From the NCBI GenBank assembly GCA_018241745.1, contig JAFEDG010000154.1, positions 1-39,779 on the forward strand: a stretch of DNA of 39,779 nucleotides, read 5' to 3'. How positions within the stretch are numbered: position 1 is the first letter of the stretch; each line of letters starts with the position of its first letter. The DNA is from Pseudomonadota bacterium (GTDB lineage: Bacteria > Pseudomonadota > Gammaproteobacteria > Burkholderiales > Casimicrobiaceae). Under the pieces are notes generated by a model. The model was given only the letters and a program-made list of their open reading frames with translations. It was not told where the DNA came from and ran no database searches. Positions 24,690 through 33,817 of this stretch are shown here, one piece after another. Made by a program: the position numbers and the translations under genes.

Positions 24690-27411
24690 TCACTGGGCCG
24701 GCGCCTTGGCACCCCCAGTGGGGGCGGGCACCGGGGTATTGGCAGTGCCCTGCTGGGCCGCCGCGGCCGCCGCCTTCGCCTCGCGCTGCGCCTTGAGCCT
24801 CGCGCGCCGCTCCTCCGGCGTCTCGTGCGCGGGCTTCGATGCCTGGGGCGCCGGCGCGGCGTTGGGCTGCGCTCCCCCCGCTTCCGCAGGCGCGGGGGCC
24901 GGCGTCACTGCAGCCGGAGCTACGGGCACGACGACCGCCGGCGCCGGCAGGCTCGACGGCCGCCGGAGCGACGGCCGCGGGCGTCGCTGCGGTGTCCGCC
25001 GCCACCGGCTTGACCGGAGGCATCACGTCCGGCGCGGCGTTGACCTTGGCCGGCGCCGCTGGCGGCGGAACCCGCAACGTCGTGTCGCCCACCGGGTAGA
25101 TCCGATGCGCGTCCTTGCCGCCCGGGAACAGTTCGTCGATCGAGTTCATCCGGCGGCGCAGGTCGTTGATGACCGTGTCGATGTCCTGGACACCGTCGAC
25201 GACGCGCGGCGTGATGAACAGCATCAGCTCGGTGCGGTCCTTCTTGAGCTGCTGGTTGCCGAACAGGCCGCCCAGGATCGGGATACGGTTGACCAGCGGC
25301 AGCCCCGACGTCGTGTTGCTGTTGTGCTCCTGGATCAGGCCGCCCATCACCATCGTCTCGCCCGACGGCACCGCGAGGATCGTCTGCACCGAGCGCGAAT
25401 TGATCGGCGGCGCGTCGCCGGCCGCGGCGGCCGTGCCGGGATCACTGACCTGCGCCTCCACCTCGAGCGTCACGAGGCCGCCGGCATTGATGTGCGGCGT
25501 CACCTGCACGAGCACGCCGGTGTCGATGTACGACGACGTCGTCGTCACCACGTTCGTCGTGCTGCCGACGATCGACTGCTGGTTGATCGGGATCTGCGTG
25601 CCGACCTTGATCGTCGCCTTCTGGTTGTCGAGCGCCGCGAGGTGCGGGTTCGACACCACCTTGGCGTTGCCGTACGTGTCGAGCAGCTTGATCGCGGCTT
25701 GGATGCCGCCCGGAAACGCCGCGTTGCTGATCAGGTACGTGAAGCCCTGGATCAGCGAATTCGCGAGGCCGTTGTTCGCGGTCGTGCCGTTGACGGTCGT
25801 GGAGACCGGCGCCGTCGTGTTCACGTTGCCGCCGAAGCCGCGTCCCTGCGGCGCCGCCCCGCGGAACAGGAAGTCGACGCCGAACTGGAAGTCGTCCGAC
25901 AGCGTCACCTCGATGATCGCGAGCTCCATCACGACCTGGCGCGCCGGCACGTCGAGCTTGCGCAGCGCAGCCTCGATGATCTGGTATTCGACCGGCGTGG
26001 CGACGATCAGGATGTCGTTGTTGTCCTTGTCCGCGACGACCTGCAGGTTGCGCACGATGCCCGTGCCCGGCGCGTTGGGGTTGTTCGCGTTGTTCGGGTT
26101 GTTGGGGCCGCCGAACGCCGGCGGCTGGTTGTTGATGTTCACCTGCGGTGCCGGCGGCGTCAGGATGGCGGGCTGCGCCGAGAACGACGGCGGCGACACG
26201 ATCGTGTTGGCGGGCGTGCCGGGCGCGACCGACGCGGTGGTCGTCGTCGTCGCCGTCGACGAGCGGCCGGTGAACGCCTGCTGCAGCAGCGGGCCGAGCC
26301 GTTCGGCGCGCGTGTTCTGCAGGTGGTAGACGAAGAAGCGCGGGCCGTCGGTACCGCCGCCCTTGTCGAGGCGGTCGATCCACTGCTTGGCCTGCTCGAC
26401 GTACTCGGCGTTGGGGCTGACGACGATGATCGCGTTGAGCCGCTCGATCGGGATGACCTTGAAGATGCTGGCGAGCGGGCCCGCGGCCTTGTCCGTGCCA
26501 ATCGCCTTGTCGAGCTCGGTCATCACGCTCTTGACGTCGGCGTTCTGCAGCGTGAACACGCCGACCGACATGCCCGCCATCCAGTTGATGTCGAACGTGT
26601 CGATCGTGTCCATCAGGTGCTGCAGCTCGCGCTGCGTGCCCGCGATGATCATCAGGTTGCGCGTCGTGTCGACGCGCACCGCCTGCGCGTCCTTCGCGAA
26701 CGGCTCCAGGATCTTGGCCATCTCCGGCGCGCTCGTGTAGCGCAGCGGGATGATCTGCACCGAGTAGCCGGGCGGCAGCGCGCGCTGCGAGTTGCCGAGC
26801 TGCGGCGCGAGGTTGCCGCGAATCGCGGCGCTCATCGGGATGATCTTGTAGAGCCCGCCTTCGACGACCATCGTGGCGCCGTTCTGGCGCAGCAGCGTCT
26901 CGAGCGTCGGGATCAGCGCGTCGCGCGGGATGCCGCTCGACGTGCGCAGCGTCACCGTGCCCTGCCCGCCCACGTTGGGGTCGATCGTGTAGTTGACGTT
27001 GAGGATGTCGCCCATCACGTTGCGGACGACCTCCCGCAGGTCGGCGCCCTCGAAATTCAGCACGACATTGCCGCCGCCGACCGGCGTGATCGCCTGCGCT
27101 GGCGGCAAGCCGCCGCCGGGCAGCTGTCCCTTCACGAGCACGCCGGTGCCGCGGTAGACGCGCTGGCTGTCGGACTGGGCCGCCTTGGCGCCGGTGACGT
27201 CGTTCTGCTCGGCCGGCAGCGCGCTCTTGCGCAGCATCGCGTCGTCCGGCTCGTAGGGACGCTTGGTAGCGCAGGCGCTGAAGACCAGCGCGAGCGACAC
27301 GATCAGCGTGCGCTGCGCAAAGATGCGGGGGCGGGAAGGTGTCATCGTGTTCATCGTGCGCGCGACGGACGGTCGCGGCGAAGGTACGGGATTGGGTGGG
27401 GCGGCTCGCAT
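24690..27411 (-). CDS. gspD: Type II secretion secretin GspD, with apparent +1 frameshift near the 3' end
   Basis: Outer-membrane secretin that forms the exit pore. It begins as a lipoprotein-type precursor (lipobox FSAC, Cys47), followed by an N0-like domain (NVVLNFEGADLREVV), N1-N3 domains with an Asn/Thr-rich insert, the secretin core (VVSNPHLAALDNQKATIKVG, GLPLVNRIPILGGLF, ELMLFITPRVV) and an Ala/Pro-rich tail. GAGGAG 6 nt before it favours the ATG at 27411 over the GTG at 27414. Within about 24934-24951 the sensible reading changes frame: upstream it ends in AVAPAAVEP, downstream a different frame reads VAPAAVTPAPAPAEAGG to the stop at 24690. Removing one base restores a 906-residue protein. 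The shift lies beyond the pore domain, so the secretin may still work. Confidence 0.88.
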
Positions 27412-27426
27412 CACGTGCTCCTCGCG

Positions 27427-28224
27427 CTATGGGCGGTTGCGGCGAGCGAAACCCTGGCCGCCGCCCGTGGTGCCGTTGGCCGTGCCGGCGTTGGTGGTGC
27501 CGGCGTTGGTGGTGCCCGTGGCGGCGTTGTTGCCCTGTTGCGCCGCGCGCGCGGCGCGGCGACGCTCGGCCAGCGATTGGGGTGCACCCGTCTGCACGGC
27601 GCCGTTCGCGGCGGCGGGCGGGACCGGACGGCCCGCGGCGGCGGCGGCAGCCGGCGCGCCGGCCCCTCCGCCCGCAGGCGGGGGCGCCTCGACCGCGGGC
27701 TGGACCGTGGTCTTGGGCCCCGCGGCTACCTTCATCGTCAGCGTCTCCGATTCGTCGCCTGCCGTGAGCCGCACCGAATTCGTCGTGACTTCGGCGACCA
27801 GGACGCCGTCGCCCAGGTCCTCACCCTTGCGCACCGTCTTCGCCTTGCCGTCCTTCGCGCTCCGGAGGTAGGCGACGGCCTTGTCGCCGAACACCTGCGT
27901 CCCGGTGAGCACCCACGCGCCACGCGGGATGCGCTTCGGCCCGTCGTCGCCGCCCACCGCCGGCGGCGCCGGCTTGCGCGTCGGATTGAACAGCGTGTGC
28001 TCGCCGATGGCCGCGAGCCCGTCGCGGCCGCCCGCGATCGTGAACGCCGGCAGCACCGCGACCTGGATCGGCGCGGGCGGCTGGTTCGGCGGCGGCGGGG
28101 GCACGTCGGCGGCACTGCGACCGCGCAGCAGCTCGAGCCCGACGACCGCGGCCAGCACGGCGACGGGAAGCGCCCACAGGAGGAGGCGCCGCAACTGGGG
28201 CTGCGTGGCGAGGAAGTCGGTCAT
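27427..28224 (-). CDS. GspC/GspN-like inner-membrane clamp protein of the type II secretion system
   Basis: A 265-residue bitopic protein: short cytoplasmic N-terminus, one membrane segment (about 13-32), a Pro-rich spacer, and an HR-like beta domain (about 98-167; RGAWVLTGTQVFGDKAVAYL and a closing SVRLTAGDE). This layout matches GspC, which links the inner-membrane platform to the secretin, but no PDZ domain follows; annotation as GspN-type is also seen for such genes. The C-terminus is low-complexity Ala/Gly/Asn/Thr, encoded in part by two copies of a 15-bp repeat (27482-27511). ATG overlaps the gspM stop by 4 bp, and gspD follows at once. Confidence 0.75.
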   Translation of the reverse strand: MTDFLATQPQLRRLLLWALPVAVLAAVVGLELLRGRSAADVPPPPPNQPPAPIQVAVLPAFTIAGGRDGLAAIGEHTLFNPTRKPAPPAVGGDDGPKRIPRGAWVLTGTQVFGDKAVAYLRSAKDGKAKTVRKGEDLGDGVLVAEVTTNSVRLTAGDESETLTMKVAAGPKTTVQPAVEAPPPAGGGAGAPAAAAAAGRPVPPAAANGAVQTGAPQSLAERRRAARAAQQGNNAATGTTNAGTTNAGTANGTTGGGQGFARRNRP

Positions 28225-28922
28225 GGCTTGCCTGGTGCGAGCGCAGGCCGCCCCTTGGCCGCCGCTGCGCCGGAAGGCCGGCCCTTGCCGCCCTTGGTCG
28301 CGGCGGCTGCGGCCGCGTCACCCGGGCGCGCTTCGGCCTGCAGCGCCCAGCCGACGACGTCGATCTGCACGACGAGCTCCGGCTCCTGGCCCGGCGTCGG
28401 CTTGAACGTACGGAACGCGTTCTGCGGGCGCACCGTCAGGTTGTCCACCTCGAGCTCCGGCAGGCCGGTCTCGATCGCATAGAGGATGTTCGCGAGCGCG
28501 GGAGCGGTGGCGAAGAACTGGACGTTGGCGAGGATCTGCTGCACGCCGGCATCGTCGCGCGGTGCCGGGCTCTGGCTTGTGTTGATGCGCCCGCCGTTCC
28601 CTTCGATCGCGTTGCGGACGAGTTCCTGCAGTTCCGCGCTCGCGAGGTTGGCCGCGGTGTTGCGCAGGAAGAAGCGGCGGCCGTCGAGCGTGCTCAGCGT
28701 GTCGAGCGCCTCGCGATATGCCGGCGCCTGGGCGGCGACACGACGGTAACGCTGCAGGCGGTCGCTCGCATCGGCGATCGCCTTGTCGTAATGCCAGTGC
28801 AGCCACAGCACCGGCCCGATGACGAGGGCGAGCGCAGCCAGCAGCGCCAGCACGGCGAGCGCCACCGCGAGCCCGCGCGACTGCGCCGGCGTGAGCCGCG
28901 ACAGGGCGGTCGGGCGCGTCAT
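28221..28922 (-). CDS. gspM: Type II secretion inner-membrane platform protein GspM
   Basis: A 233-residue bitopic protein with one membrane segment at about 18-40 (VALAVLALLAALALVIG), a coiled region after it (YDKAIADASDRLQRYRRVA), and a ferredoxin-like periplasmic domain of about 110 residues ending near VVQIDVVGWA. This fits the GspM type that binds GspL. The tail is Ala/Gly/Lys-rich. It overlaps gspL and the GspC/N-like gene by 4 bp on each side. Confidence 0.82.
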   Translation of the reverse strand: MTRPTALSRLTPAQSRGLAVALAVLALLAALALVIGPVLWLHWHYDKAIADASDRLQRYRRVAAQAPAYREALDTLSTLDGRRFFLRNTAANLASAELQELVRNAIEGNGGRINTSQSPAPRDDAGVQQILANVQFFATAPALANILYAIETGLPELEVDNLTVRPQNAFRTFKPTPGQEPELVVQIDVVGWALQAEARPGDAAAAAATKGGKGRPSGAAAAKGRPALAPGKP

Positions 28923-30448
28923 TGGCGCTGCCTCGGCAGCGGGCCGAAGCCCTTGTGGGCAGGCGCCTTCGCGGGGGCGCTCCCTTGCGCCGCACCGGCG
29001 GCCGCGGGCGTACCCGGCAGGCCAGGCACGGTGCGCGGATGCCCGGGCGTGGCGCCGCGTGCAGCCTTCGGCGCGGGAGGCGGCATCGCTTCTGCACCGT
29101 CCCCAGCCGCCGCGTCGTCCTGCATCTCGCCGTCCGCCTCGGCGTCGGCAGCGGGGGCCGCGGCCGTGGCGGCCGGCGCGGCCGGCGCGGCTGCCTTGGC
29201 TTGCGTGACCGCCGGTGCCGGCGGCGCCGGGGGCGGTTCCTCGCGGATCGGCGTCGCGTCGGCGAGCGCGACCATCGCCGGCAGCGGCTGCTCCTTCACC
29301 TTGAGGCCGAGGTCGAACGATTCGCCGGGACCCGGCTGCAGCTTGGTGGTCGGCGAACGCGGCGTCGCGTCGCCCACCGTCCGCGCGGCTTCCAGCAACG
29401 ACACGAGCTTGCCGGCATTGGCGCTCTCGCCGCGCAGCGACACGTCACGCTGCTGCGTCGTGCCGCGGGTCGTGGTCTTGAACTCGAACTGCGTGAGCCA
29501 CGTGTCGTCGGGCAGCAGGCTCGAGATCTCCTCGAGCACGACACCCACCGCCGGGTAGGCGTGCTTCCGCTGCAACGTGAAGTTGTACTGCGCGGTCATC
29601 CGCGCGAGCGCCTCGCGCAGCGCGTCGGACTGCTTCGCGCGGATCGCTTCCGCGTCGGCGGCGCGCATGACGGCGATGGCCTCGGCGCGCTTCTGCCACA
29701 CCGGCACGATGAGCGCCGTGGCCGCGAGCACGACGACAAGCGCGAGCGGCACCAGGACTTCCCAGCGGCCCCAGCGGCGGCGCTCGTCATGGTCGACGTT
29801 GGGCATCAGGTCGAGCGCCACGGCCGCCGCGTCCGCCGGCGCGGCAGGCACGACGGCGAGCGGGTCCGCGCCGAACGTGCGCGCGATGGCGATCGCGTGG
29901 TCGACGACGCGGCGGCGCGCGACGGCGATGTCCGCGACGATCGTGCCCCGCACACTGTCGCGGCTCGCCACGACCGCGTCGTAATAGACGTCTTCCGCCT
30001 TGAACGGGGTGAGCCGGTCGAGGTCGTAGCCGACCGTGGCGCGCAAGTTGTCGGCAACCGCCGCGGGCAGCGTCAGCGTACGCCGCAGCACTCGCGCCGG
30101 CGGCAACGCCAGCGTCACGCCCGGGCGGGCTCCTGGCGCGAACAGCGCGGCGACGTGGGCGCGGCCCTCGCTCGCGACGGCGTCCGCGTCCGGCACCGCG
30201 TCGAGCGTGCCCTGCTGCGCGAGCCGCACGCCGTCCGCATCGACCACCGGGCGCCAGAACGCGACGCGCTCGCCGTCGATGGCGAGCACGGGGCGCAACC
30301 GGCGGCGCTCGAGCGCGTTGCGCAGCCAGGCGGGCGCGCCGGCCGCGAGTTCGTCCTGCCACCAGCGCCCGAAGCCCGCGAGGCCCGCGCGCCGCACGGC
30401 ATCGGCGCCCGCGCGCCGGGCAGCAGTGAGGTAATCAGGGACGGGCAT
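28919..30448 (-). CDS. gspL: Type II secretion platform protein GspL (PilN-like)
   Basis: A 509-residue protein with a cytoplasmic N-terminal actin-like part of about 220 residues (YDLDRLTPFKAEDVYYDA is typical of the PilM/GspL family), one membrane segment at about 230-252 and a PilN-like periplasmic domain (EISSLLPDDTWLTQFEF, then VSLRGESANAGKLVSLL). Residues from about 400 on are a Pro/Ala-rich tail that is longer than usual. GspL binds the ATPase GspE in the cytoplasm and GspM in the membrane. It overlaps gspK by 14 bp and gspM by 4 bp. Confidence 0.85.
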   Translation of the reverse strand: MPVPDYLTAARRAGADAVRRAGLAGFGRWWQDELAAGAPAWLRNALERRRLRPVLAIDGERVAFWRPVVDADGVRLAQQGTLDAVPDADAVASEGRAHVAALFAPGARPGVTLALPPARVLRRTLTLPAAVADNLRATVGYDLDRLTPFKAEDVYYDAVVASRDSVRGTIVADIAVARRRVVDHAIAIARTFGADPLAVVPAAPADAAAVALDLMPNVDHDERRRWGRWEVLVPLALVVVLAATALIVPVWQKRAEAIAVMRAADAEAIRAKQSDALREALARMTAQYNFTLQRKHAYPAVGVVLEEISSLLPDDTWLTQFEFKTTTRGTTQQRDVSLRGESANAGKLVSLLEAARTVGDATPRSPTTKLQPGPGESFDLGLKVKEQPLPAMVALADATPIREEPPPAPPAPAVTQAKAAAPAAPAATAAAPAADAEADGEMQDDAAAGDGAEAMPPPAPKAARGATPGHPRTVPGLPGTPAAAGAAQGSAPAKAPAHKGFGPLPRQRQ

Positions 30449-31424
30449 CGGAATCGGTCGTGGTCGCGGTCATGGCCGGCGGCTCGCTGCCGCTCTCCAA
30501 CCACGCGAGGATGATCAACGGGCGGCGCAGGTCCTGGGACGGACGCACCACCGCTTCGCGCGTGAACATTACACCATCCGGCAGCGCCGCCGTGGCCTTG
30601 ATGCGCCAGACGAGCGCGCTCGCGCCGGCCAGTCCGGACGCGGCCGGGAACGGCGGCACCGGCATGCCCTGCGCCAGCGCGTCGCTGCGCGCCGCGATGA
30701 ACGCATCGACCGCCTCGGCGGTCGCGTTGGGCAGCGCGAGCAGGGTCGTGCGATCGGCGGTGGCCGGGTTCACGCCACGCGATTTCGAATAGACGGTGAG
30801 GCTCGGCGCGATGCGCGCGAATACGTCGGCCGGCATGCCCAGCACCCGCGAGGCCTCGCTGACCGTCTCGAACGGCGCGTTGGTCGGCACGTATTTGAGC
30901 CCCGCCGCCGCATAGTCCGCGGCCTCGGCGCCGTTGGGCCGGCGCAGGTCGTCGGCGTCGCGCCAGTCGGCGAGCGTGTCGACAAGCCGCGCCGCCGTAG
31001 GCGCGTCGACGCCGCCGACGTTCATCAGCAGGCCGGTCATCAGCGTGTCCGGCGCCGTGTTGAGGTCGATCTTCGCCGCCTCGTCGGTGGCGTACACGGT
31101 CAGTGCGACGTCGCCGTCGGCATAGGGATGCGGCGCGCCGTCGGTCTTCCACGAATCGGCGGTCTTCGGCTTCATCAGCTCGTAGACGGTCCGTTCGATC
31201 GCGCCGTCCGCCGCGGCGCGCACCTGGGCCATCTCGACGGCATTGCGCGCGGCCAGCGCTTCCTGGCGCATGCTGAACGCGAAGCTCGAGCCGATCACCG
31301 TCAGCAGCACCGTGAGCCACAGCACGAGGATCAGCGCGATGCCGCGCTGGCGCCGCGCGGCGTGCCGCGCGGTGCGTACTGCGCGGTCGCGGGCGCGGCC
31401 GCCCGGTTGCGGTGCGCGCGTCAT
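30435..31424 (-). CDS. gspK: Type II secretion minor pseudopilin GspK
   Basis: A 329-residue pseudopilin. The prepilin cleavage site is RQRG|IALILVLW (G28), with the Glu at mature position 5 replaced by Leu, which is the normal state in GspK. The large alpha-helical domain of this family follows (KIDLNTAPDTLM, LADWRDADDLRRPNGAE). GspK caps the pseudopilus tip with GspI and GspJ. The ATG at 31424 overlaps the gspJ stop by 4 bp, which decides against a start at 31466. Confidence 0.93.
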   Translation of the reverse strand: MTRAPQPGGRARDRAVRTARHAARRQRGIALILVLWLTVLLTVIGSSFAFSMRQEALAARNAVEMAQVRAAADGAIERTVYELMKPKTADSWKTDGAPHPYADGDVALTVYATDEAAKIDLNTAPDTLMTGLLMNVGGVDAPTAARLVDTLADWRDADDLRRPNGAEAADYAAAGLKYVPTNAPFETVSEASRVLGMPADVFARIAPSLTVYSKSRGVNPATADRTTLLALPNATAEAVDAFIAARSDALAQGMPVPPFPAASGLAGASALVWRIKATAALPDGVMFTREAVVRPSQDLRRPLIILAWLESGSEPPAMTATTTDSDARP

Positions 31425-32134
31425 GCGGCCACGCAGCGCTGGCGCACCGCGTCGTAGGTACGGCACCCGGACTCGGGCGCCTCACGCGGTGCCGCGACGA
31501 TCGTCGGCCACGGGCTGCCGTGGGCCGGCGTGACGTCGATGCGGATCGCGAGCGGCAGCGTCTGCCGGTCGTCCCAGCCGTCGCGCCACGTGGGCGCGAC
31601 CGACGCGTCGGCGCCGGCGTCGCGCCCGTAGTACTGGAACTTCACCGACGCGATGTCGTCGGCGAGCACCGTCGTTTCCGCGCCGCTGAAGTCAGGCAGC
31701 GACTGCGCGGTCACGTCGGGGATCATCCGGTCCAGCACCAGCACCGACCGCTCCCCGTTCTGCGCGATGTGCACGCGGTAGTACCAGACGCCGCCGCCCA
31801 GGATCCGCGACGGCACGGCGGCCGCGTACTGCAGGCTGTCGGCCGTGCCGGTGAACAGCAGCGGGAACTCCACCATCTTCTTCATCCGCTGCGGGTGCTG
31901 CGACTCGAGCTGGTCGTGCAGGAACTGCGCGGCCATCCGCATGTTGGCGTTGCTCTCGGCGCGCGCGTCCCCCGCGTCCCAGCTCTTGCCCGCGACGTGC
32001 AGCGAGCCGAACAGGATGGCCGACAGCAGCGCCATCAACGTCACCGCGATCAGCAGCTCGATCAGCGTGAAGCCGCGCGCCGCGACGCGCGCCGGTCGCG
32101 CGCGCAGCGTGCGCGGTGCGCGAGCCGCGCTCAT
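31421..32134 (-). CDS. gspJ: Type II secretion minor pseudopilin GspJ
   Basis: A 237-residue pseudopilin with cleavage site AARG|FTLIELLIAV (G21; Glu at mature position 5) and the GspJ globular pattern (QYAAAVPS, VWYYRVHI, SVKFQYYGRD). It joins GspI and GspK at the pseudopilus tip. ATG at 32134 overlaps the stop of the sulfotransferase gene by 4 bp, so its translation is coupled to that gene, not directly to gspI as in most type II operons. Confidence 0.92.
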   Translation of the reverse strand: MSAARAPRTLRARPARVAARGFTLIELLIAVTLMALLSAILFGSLHVAGKSWDAGDARAESNANMRMAAQFLHDQLESQHPQRMKKMVEFPLLFTGTADSLQYAAAVPSRILGGGVWYYRVHIAQNGERSVLVLDRMIPDVTAQSLPDFSGAETTVLADDIASVKFQYYGRDAGADASVAPTWRDGWDDRQTLPLAIRIDVTPAHGSPWPTIVAAPREAPESGCRTYDAVRQRCVAA

Positions 32135-32907
32135 GCCGCCTGCTTCCATGCCGCCAGGTCCCAGCCCAGCATCGCCTCGAGCTGCGCGATGCCGTCGGCG
32201 TACTGCGCGGCGAGGAAGTCGCGCGCGAACGCGCTCATCGGCGCCGCGTACGGGAGCGCGTAGACGTTGTGCGGCACGACCGCGGCGAACGGTGCGATCC
32301 CAAGGAACCCCGTGATCCGCGCGAGCGTCGCCGCAGCATCGCGCTGGAGCTCTTCGGAACGCAGCACGAGCGTCTGCTCGCGCGGGAACCAGCGCCACAG
32401 CTCCGCGAGCTGCCGCGCATAGTGGCCGCGATCCGCGTACGTCCACGGCTGGCGGTCATCGCGCCCCGCGGCGGCGATGCGCCCGGCTTCCGCGCGCAGC
32501 GCGTCGTCGAACGACAGGTCCTCGCGCTGCTCGATCCGCAGCATGTTCCAGTGCGAGTACGCGCGTTGCGCTGGATCGCGCAACAGCAGCACGAAGCGCA
32601 TCGCAGGGTTGTAGGCCGCGATGCGACGCGGCGCGTCGGGCCAGTACACGTACGTGGGCGTCGCCTCGCCGAACTGCACGTGCCCGGGTCGCGGCGCGTA
32701 CAGCGCGTGGTAAGCCGCGTAGTCCGGCGTCGCGCGCGCGAAGTTGCGGTGCTTGTTGAAGAAATGCGGCTCCTTGACGGACGCCATGCACACCTGCGGA
32801 TGCGCGTACAGGTAGCGCGCGAGCGCCGAGCTGCCGCCCTTCTGCACGCCGGCGATCATGAACGTTGCGCGGAACTCCGCCGGCAACGGCTGCGCCGCGG
32901 CTGTCAT
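32131..32907 (-). CDS. Sulfotransferase embedded in the type II secretion operon
   Basis: A 258-residue PAPS-dependent sulfotransferase-family protein. It has the 5'-phosphosulfate loop GVQKGGSSALARYL (18-31), the family's KEPHFF segment, and the 3'-phosphate-binding strand FVLLLRDPAQRAYSHWNM with Arg and Ser in place. The length is that of a complete single-domain bacterial enzyme. It should be cytoplasmic: no signal or membrane segment is seen. It sits between gspI and gspJ with 4-bp ATGA overlaps on both sides, so it is co-transcribed and translationally coupled with the pseudopilin genes. It is a close paralogue of the gene at 37373-38185. The substrate (glycan, lipid or protein tyrosine) is unknown. 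Confidence 0.9.
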   Translation of the reverse strand: MTAAAQPLPAEFRATFMIAGVQKGGSSALARYLYAHPQVCMASVKEPHFFNKHRNFARATPDYAAYHALYAPRPGHVQFGEATPTYVYWPDAPRRIAAYNPAMRFVLLLRDPAQRAYSHWNMLRIEQREDLSFDDALRAEAGRIAAAGRDDRQPWTYADRGHYARQLAELWRWFPREQTLVLRSEELQRDAAATLARITGFLGIAPFAAVVPHNVYALPYAAPMSAFARDFLAAQYADGIAQLEAMLGWDLAAWKQAA

Positions 32908-33329
32908 TGCAGCAGCGCCCGGCGCACGAGCTTTACCGTGGCGAGCGAGATCGACCGCTCGGCGCCGGTGGGCCCGGGGAACTTCACGTCGACCGTGACG
33001 CGCATCAGCTGCATCGCCGTGTTCTGCGTCGCGGTCGTCAGCGGATCCGCGGTGCCCGGCGGCGTGTACGGCTCGACCTTCGTCGCCCACGAGTAGCGGC
33101 CGTCTTCGCTGGTGCCGGAGTTGCTGGCCGCGACGAGCGGCACCGTCGCGGCGGCGGCGGCGAGCTGCCCTTGCGCGAGCAGCGTGGCCTTGCTCCACTC
33201 CTCGGCGGCCGACGCGTTGCGCAGCGAGCCCGAATAGAGGCCCGACAGCATCGTGCCGACGAGCGCCAGGATCACGAATGCGACCAGCACCTCGAGCAGC
33301 GAGAAGCCGCGCTGCAGGGTTCGCGTCAT
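32904..33329 (-). CDS. gspI: Type II secretion minor pseudopilin GspI
   Basis: A 141-residue pseudopilin with cleavage site QRG|FSLLEVLVAFVIL (G8; Glu at mature position 5) and a short globular domain. It nucleates the pseudopilus tip. ATG at 33329 overlaps the gspH stop by 4 bp; its own stop overlaps the start of the sulfotransferase gene by 4 bp. Confidence 0.92.
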   Translation of the reverse strand: MTRTLQRGFSLLEVLVAFVILALVGTMLSGLYSGSLRNASAAEEWSKATLLAQGQLAAAAATVPLVAASNSGTSEDGRYSWATKVEPYTPPGTADPLTTATQNTAMQLMRVTVDVKFPGPTGAERSISLATVKLVRRALLQ

Positions 33330-33817
33330 TGCTGGATGGTCACGCGACCGGTGAGCCAGTCGATGTCGATGTCGTATTTGCGGTCGCCGGACGCGAGCGT
33401 GATGCGGCCGCCGTTGCTGCCGCCGTCCGGATAGAAGCGGATGGCGCCCGTCGACGCGTCGACGATGTCGGACTGCGCGGTGAACAGCTTCAGGTCGGCC
33501 TCGCGCGGCAGCTGGTATTCGCGGGGGTCGCCGGTGACCTTGAAGCGGCGGCCGGCGAGGTCCAGCGCGACGAACGTCTCGTGCCGCTGCGCGACTGCCT
33601 CGCTGCGCGCGAAGCGCAGGCCGGCGGCGAGCTCGCGCGCGCCGCCGCGCAGCGCGGCGCCCGACGGTCCGTTGCCGATCATCGGCACGGTGAACGCCGC
33701 GATGATGGCCGTGATCGCGAGCACGATCAGCAGCTCCATCATCGAGAAGCCGCGCACCGCCGCCCCGCCGCAACCGGGTGCGCGGGCCGCGTGCGAACGG
33801 TGCGCGTCCCGCGTCAC
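33326..33817 (-). CDS. gspH: Type II secretion minor pseudopilin GspH
   Basis: A 163-residue pseudopilin with cleavage site VRG|FSMMELLIVLAI (G23; Glu at mature position 5) and the GspH/FimT-type domain (ELAAGLRFARSEAVAQRHE). It connects the GspG shaft to the tip. The GTG start at 33817 overlaps the gspG stop by 4 bp. Confidence 0.92.
   Translation of the reverse strand: MTRDAHRSHAARAPGCGGAAVRGFSMMELLIVLAITAIIAAFTVPMIGNGPSGAALRGGARELAAGLRFARSEAVAQRHETFVALDLAGRRFKVTGDPREYQLPREADLKLFTAQSDIVDASTGAIRFYPDGGSNGGRITLASGDRKYDIDIDWLTGRVTIQQ

Noticed and set aside
24367..28482. Very long plus-strand open frame (1371 codons) opposite gspD, the GspC/N-like gene and gspM
   Set aside because: Its reading is dominated by Arg, Asp, His and Val, typical of antisense frames in GC-rich DNA, and it lies over clearly recognisable secretion genes.
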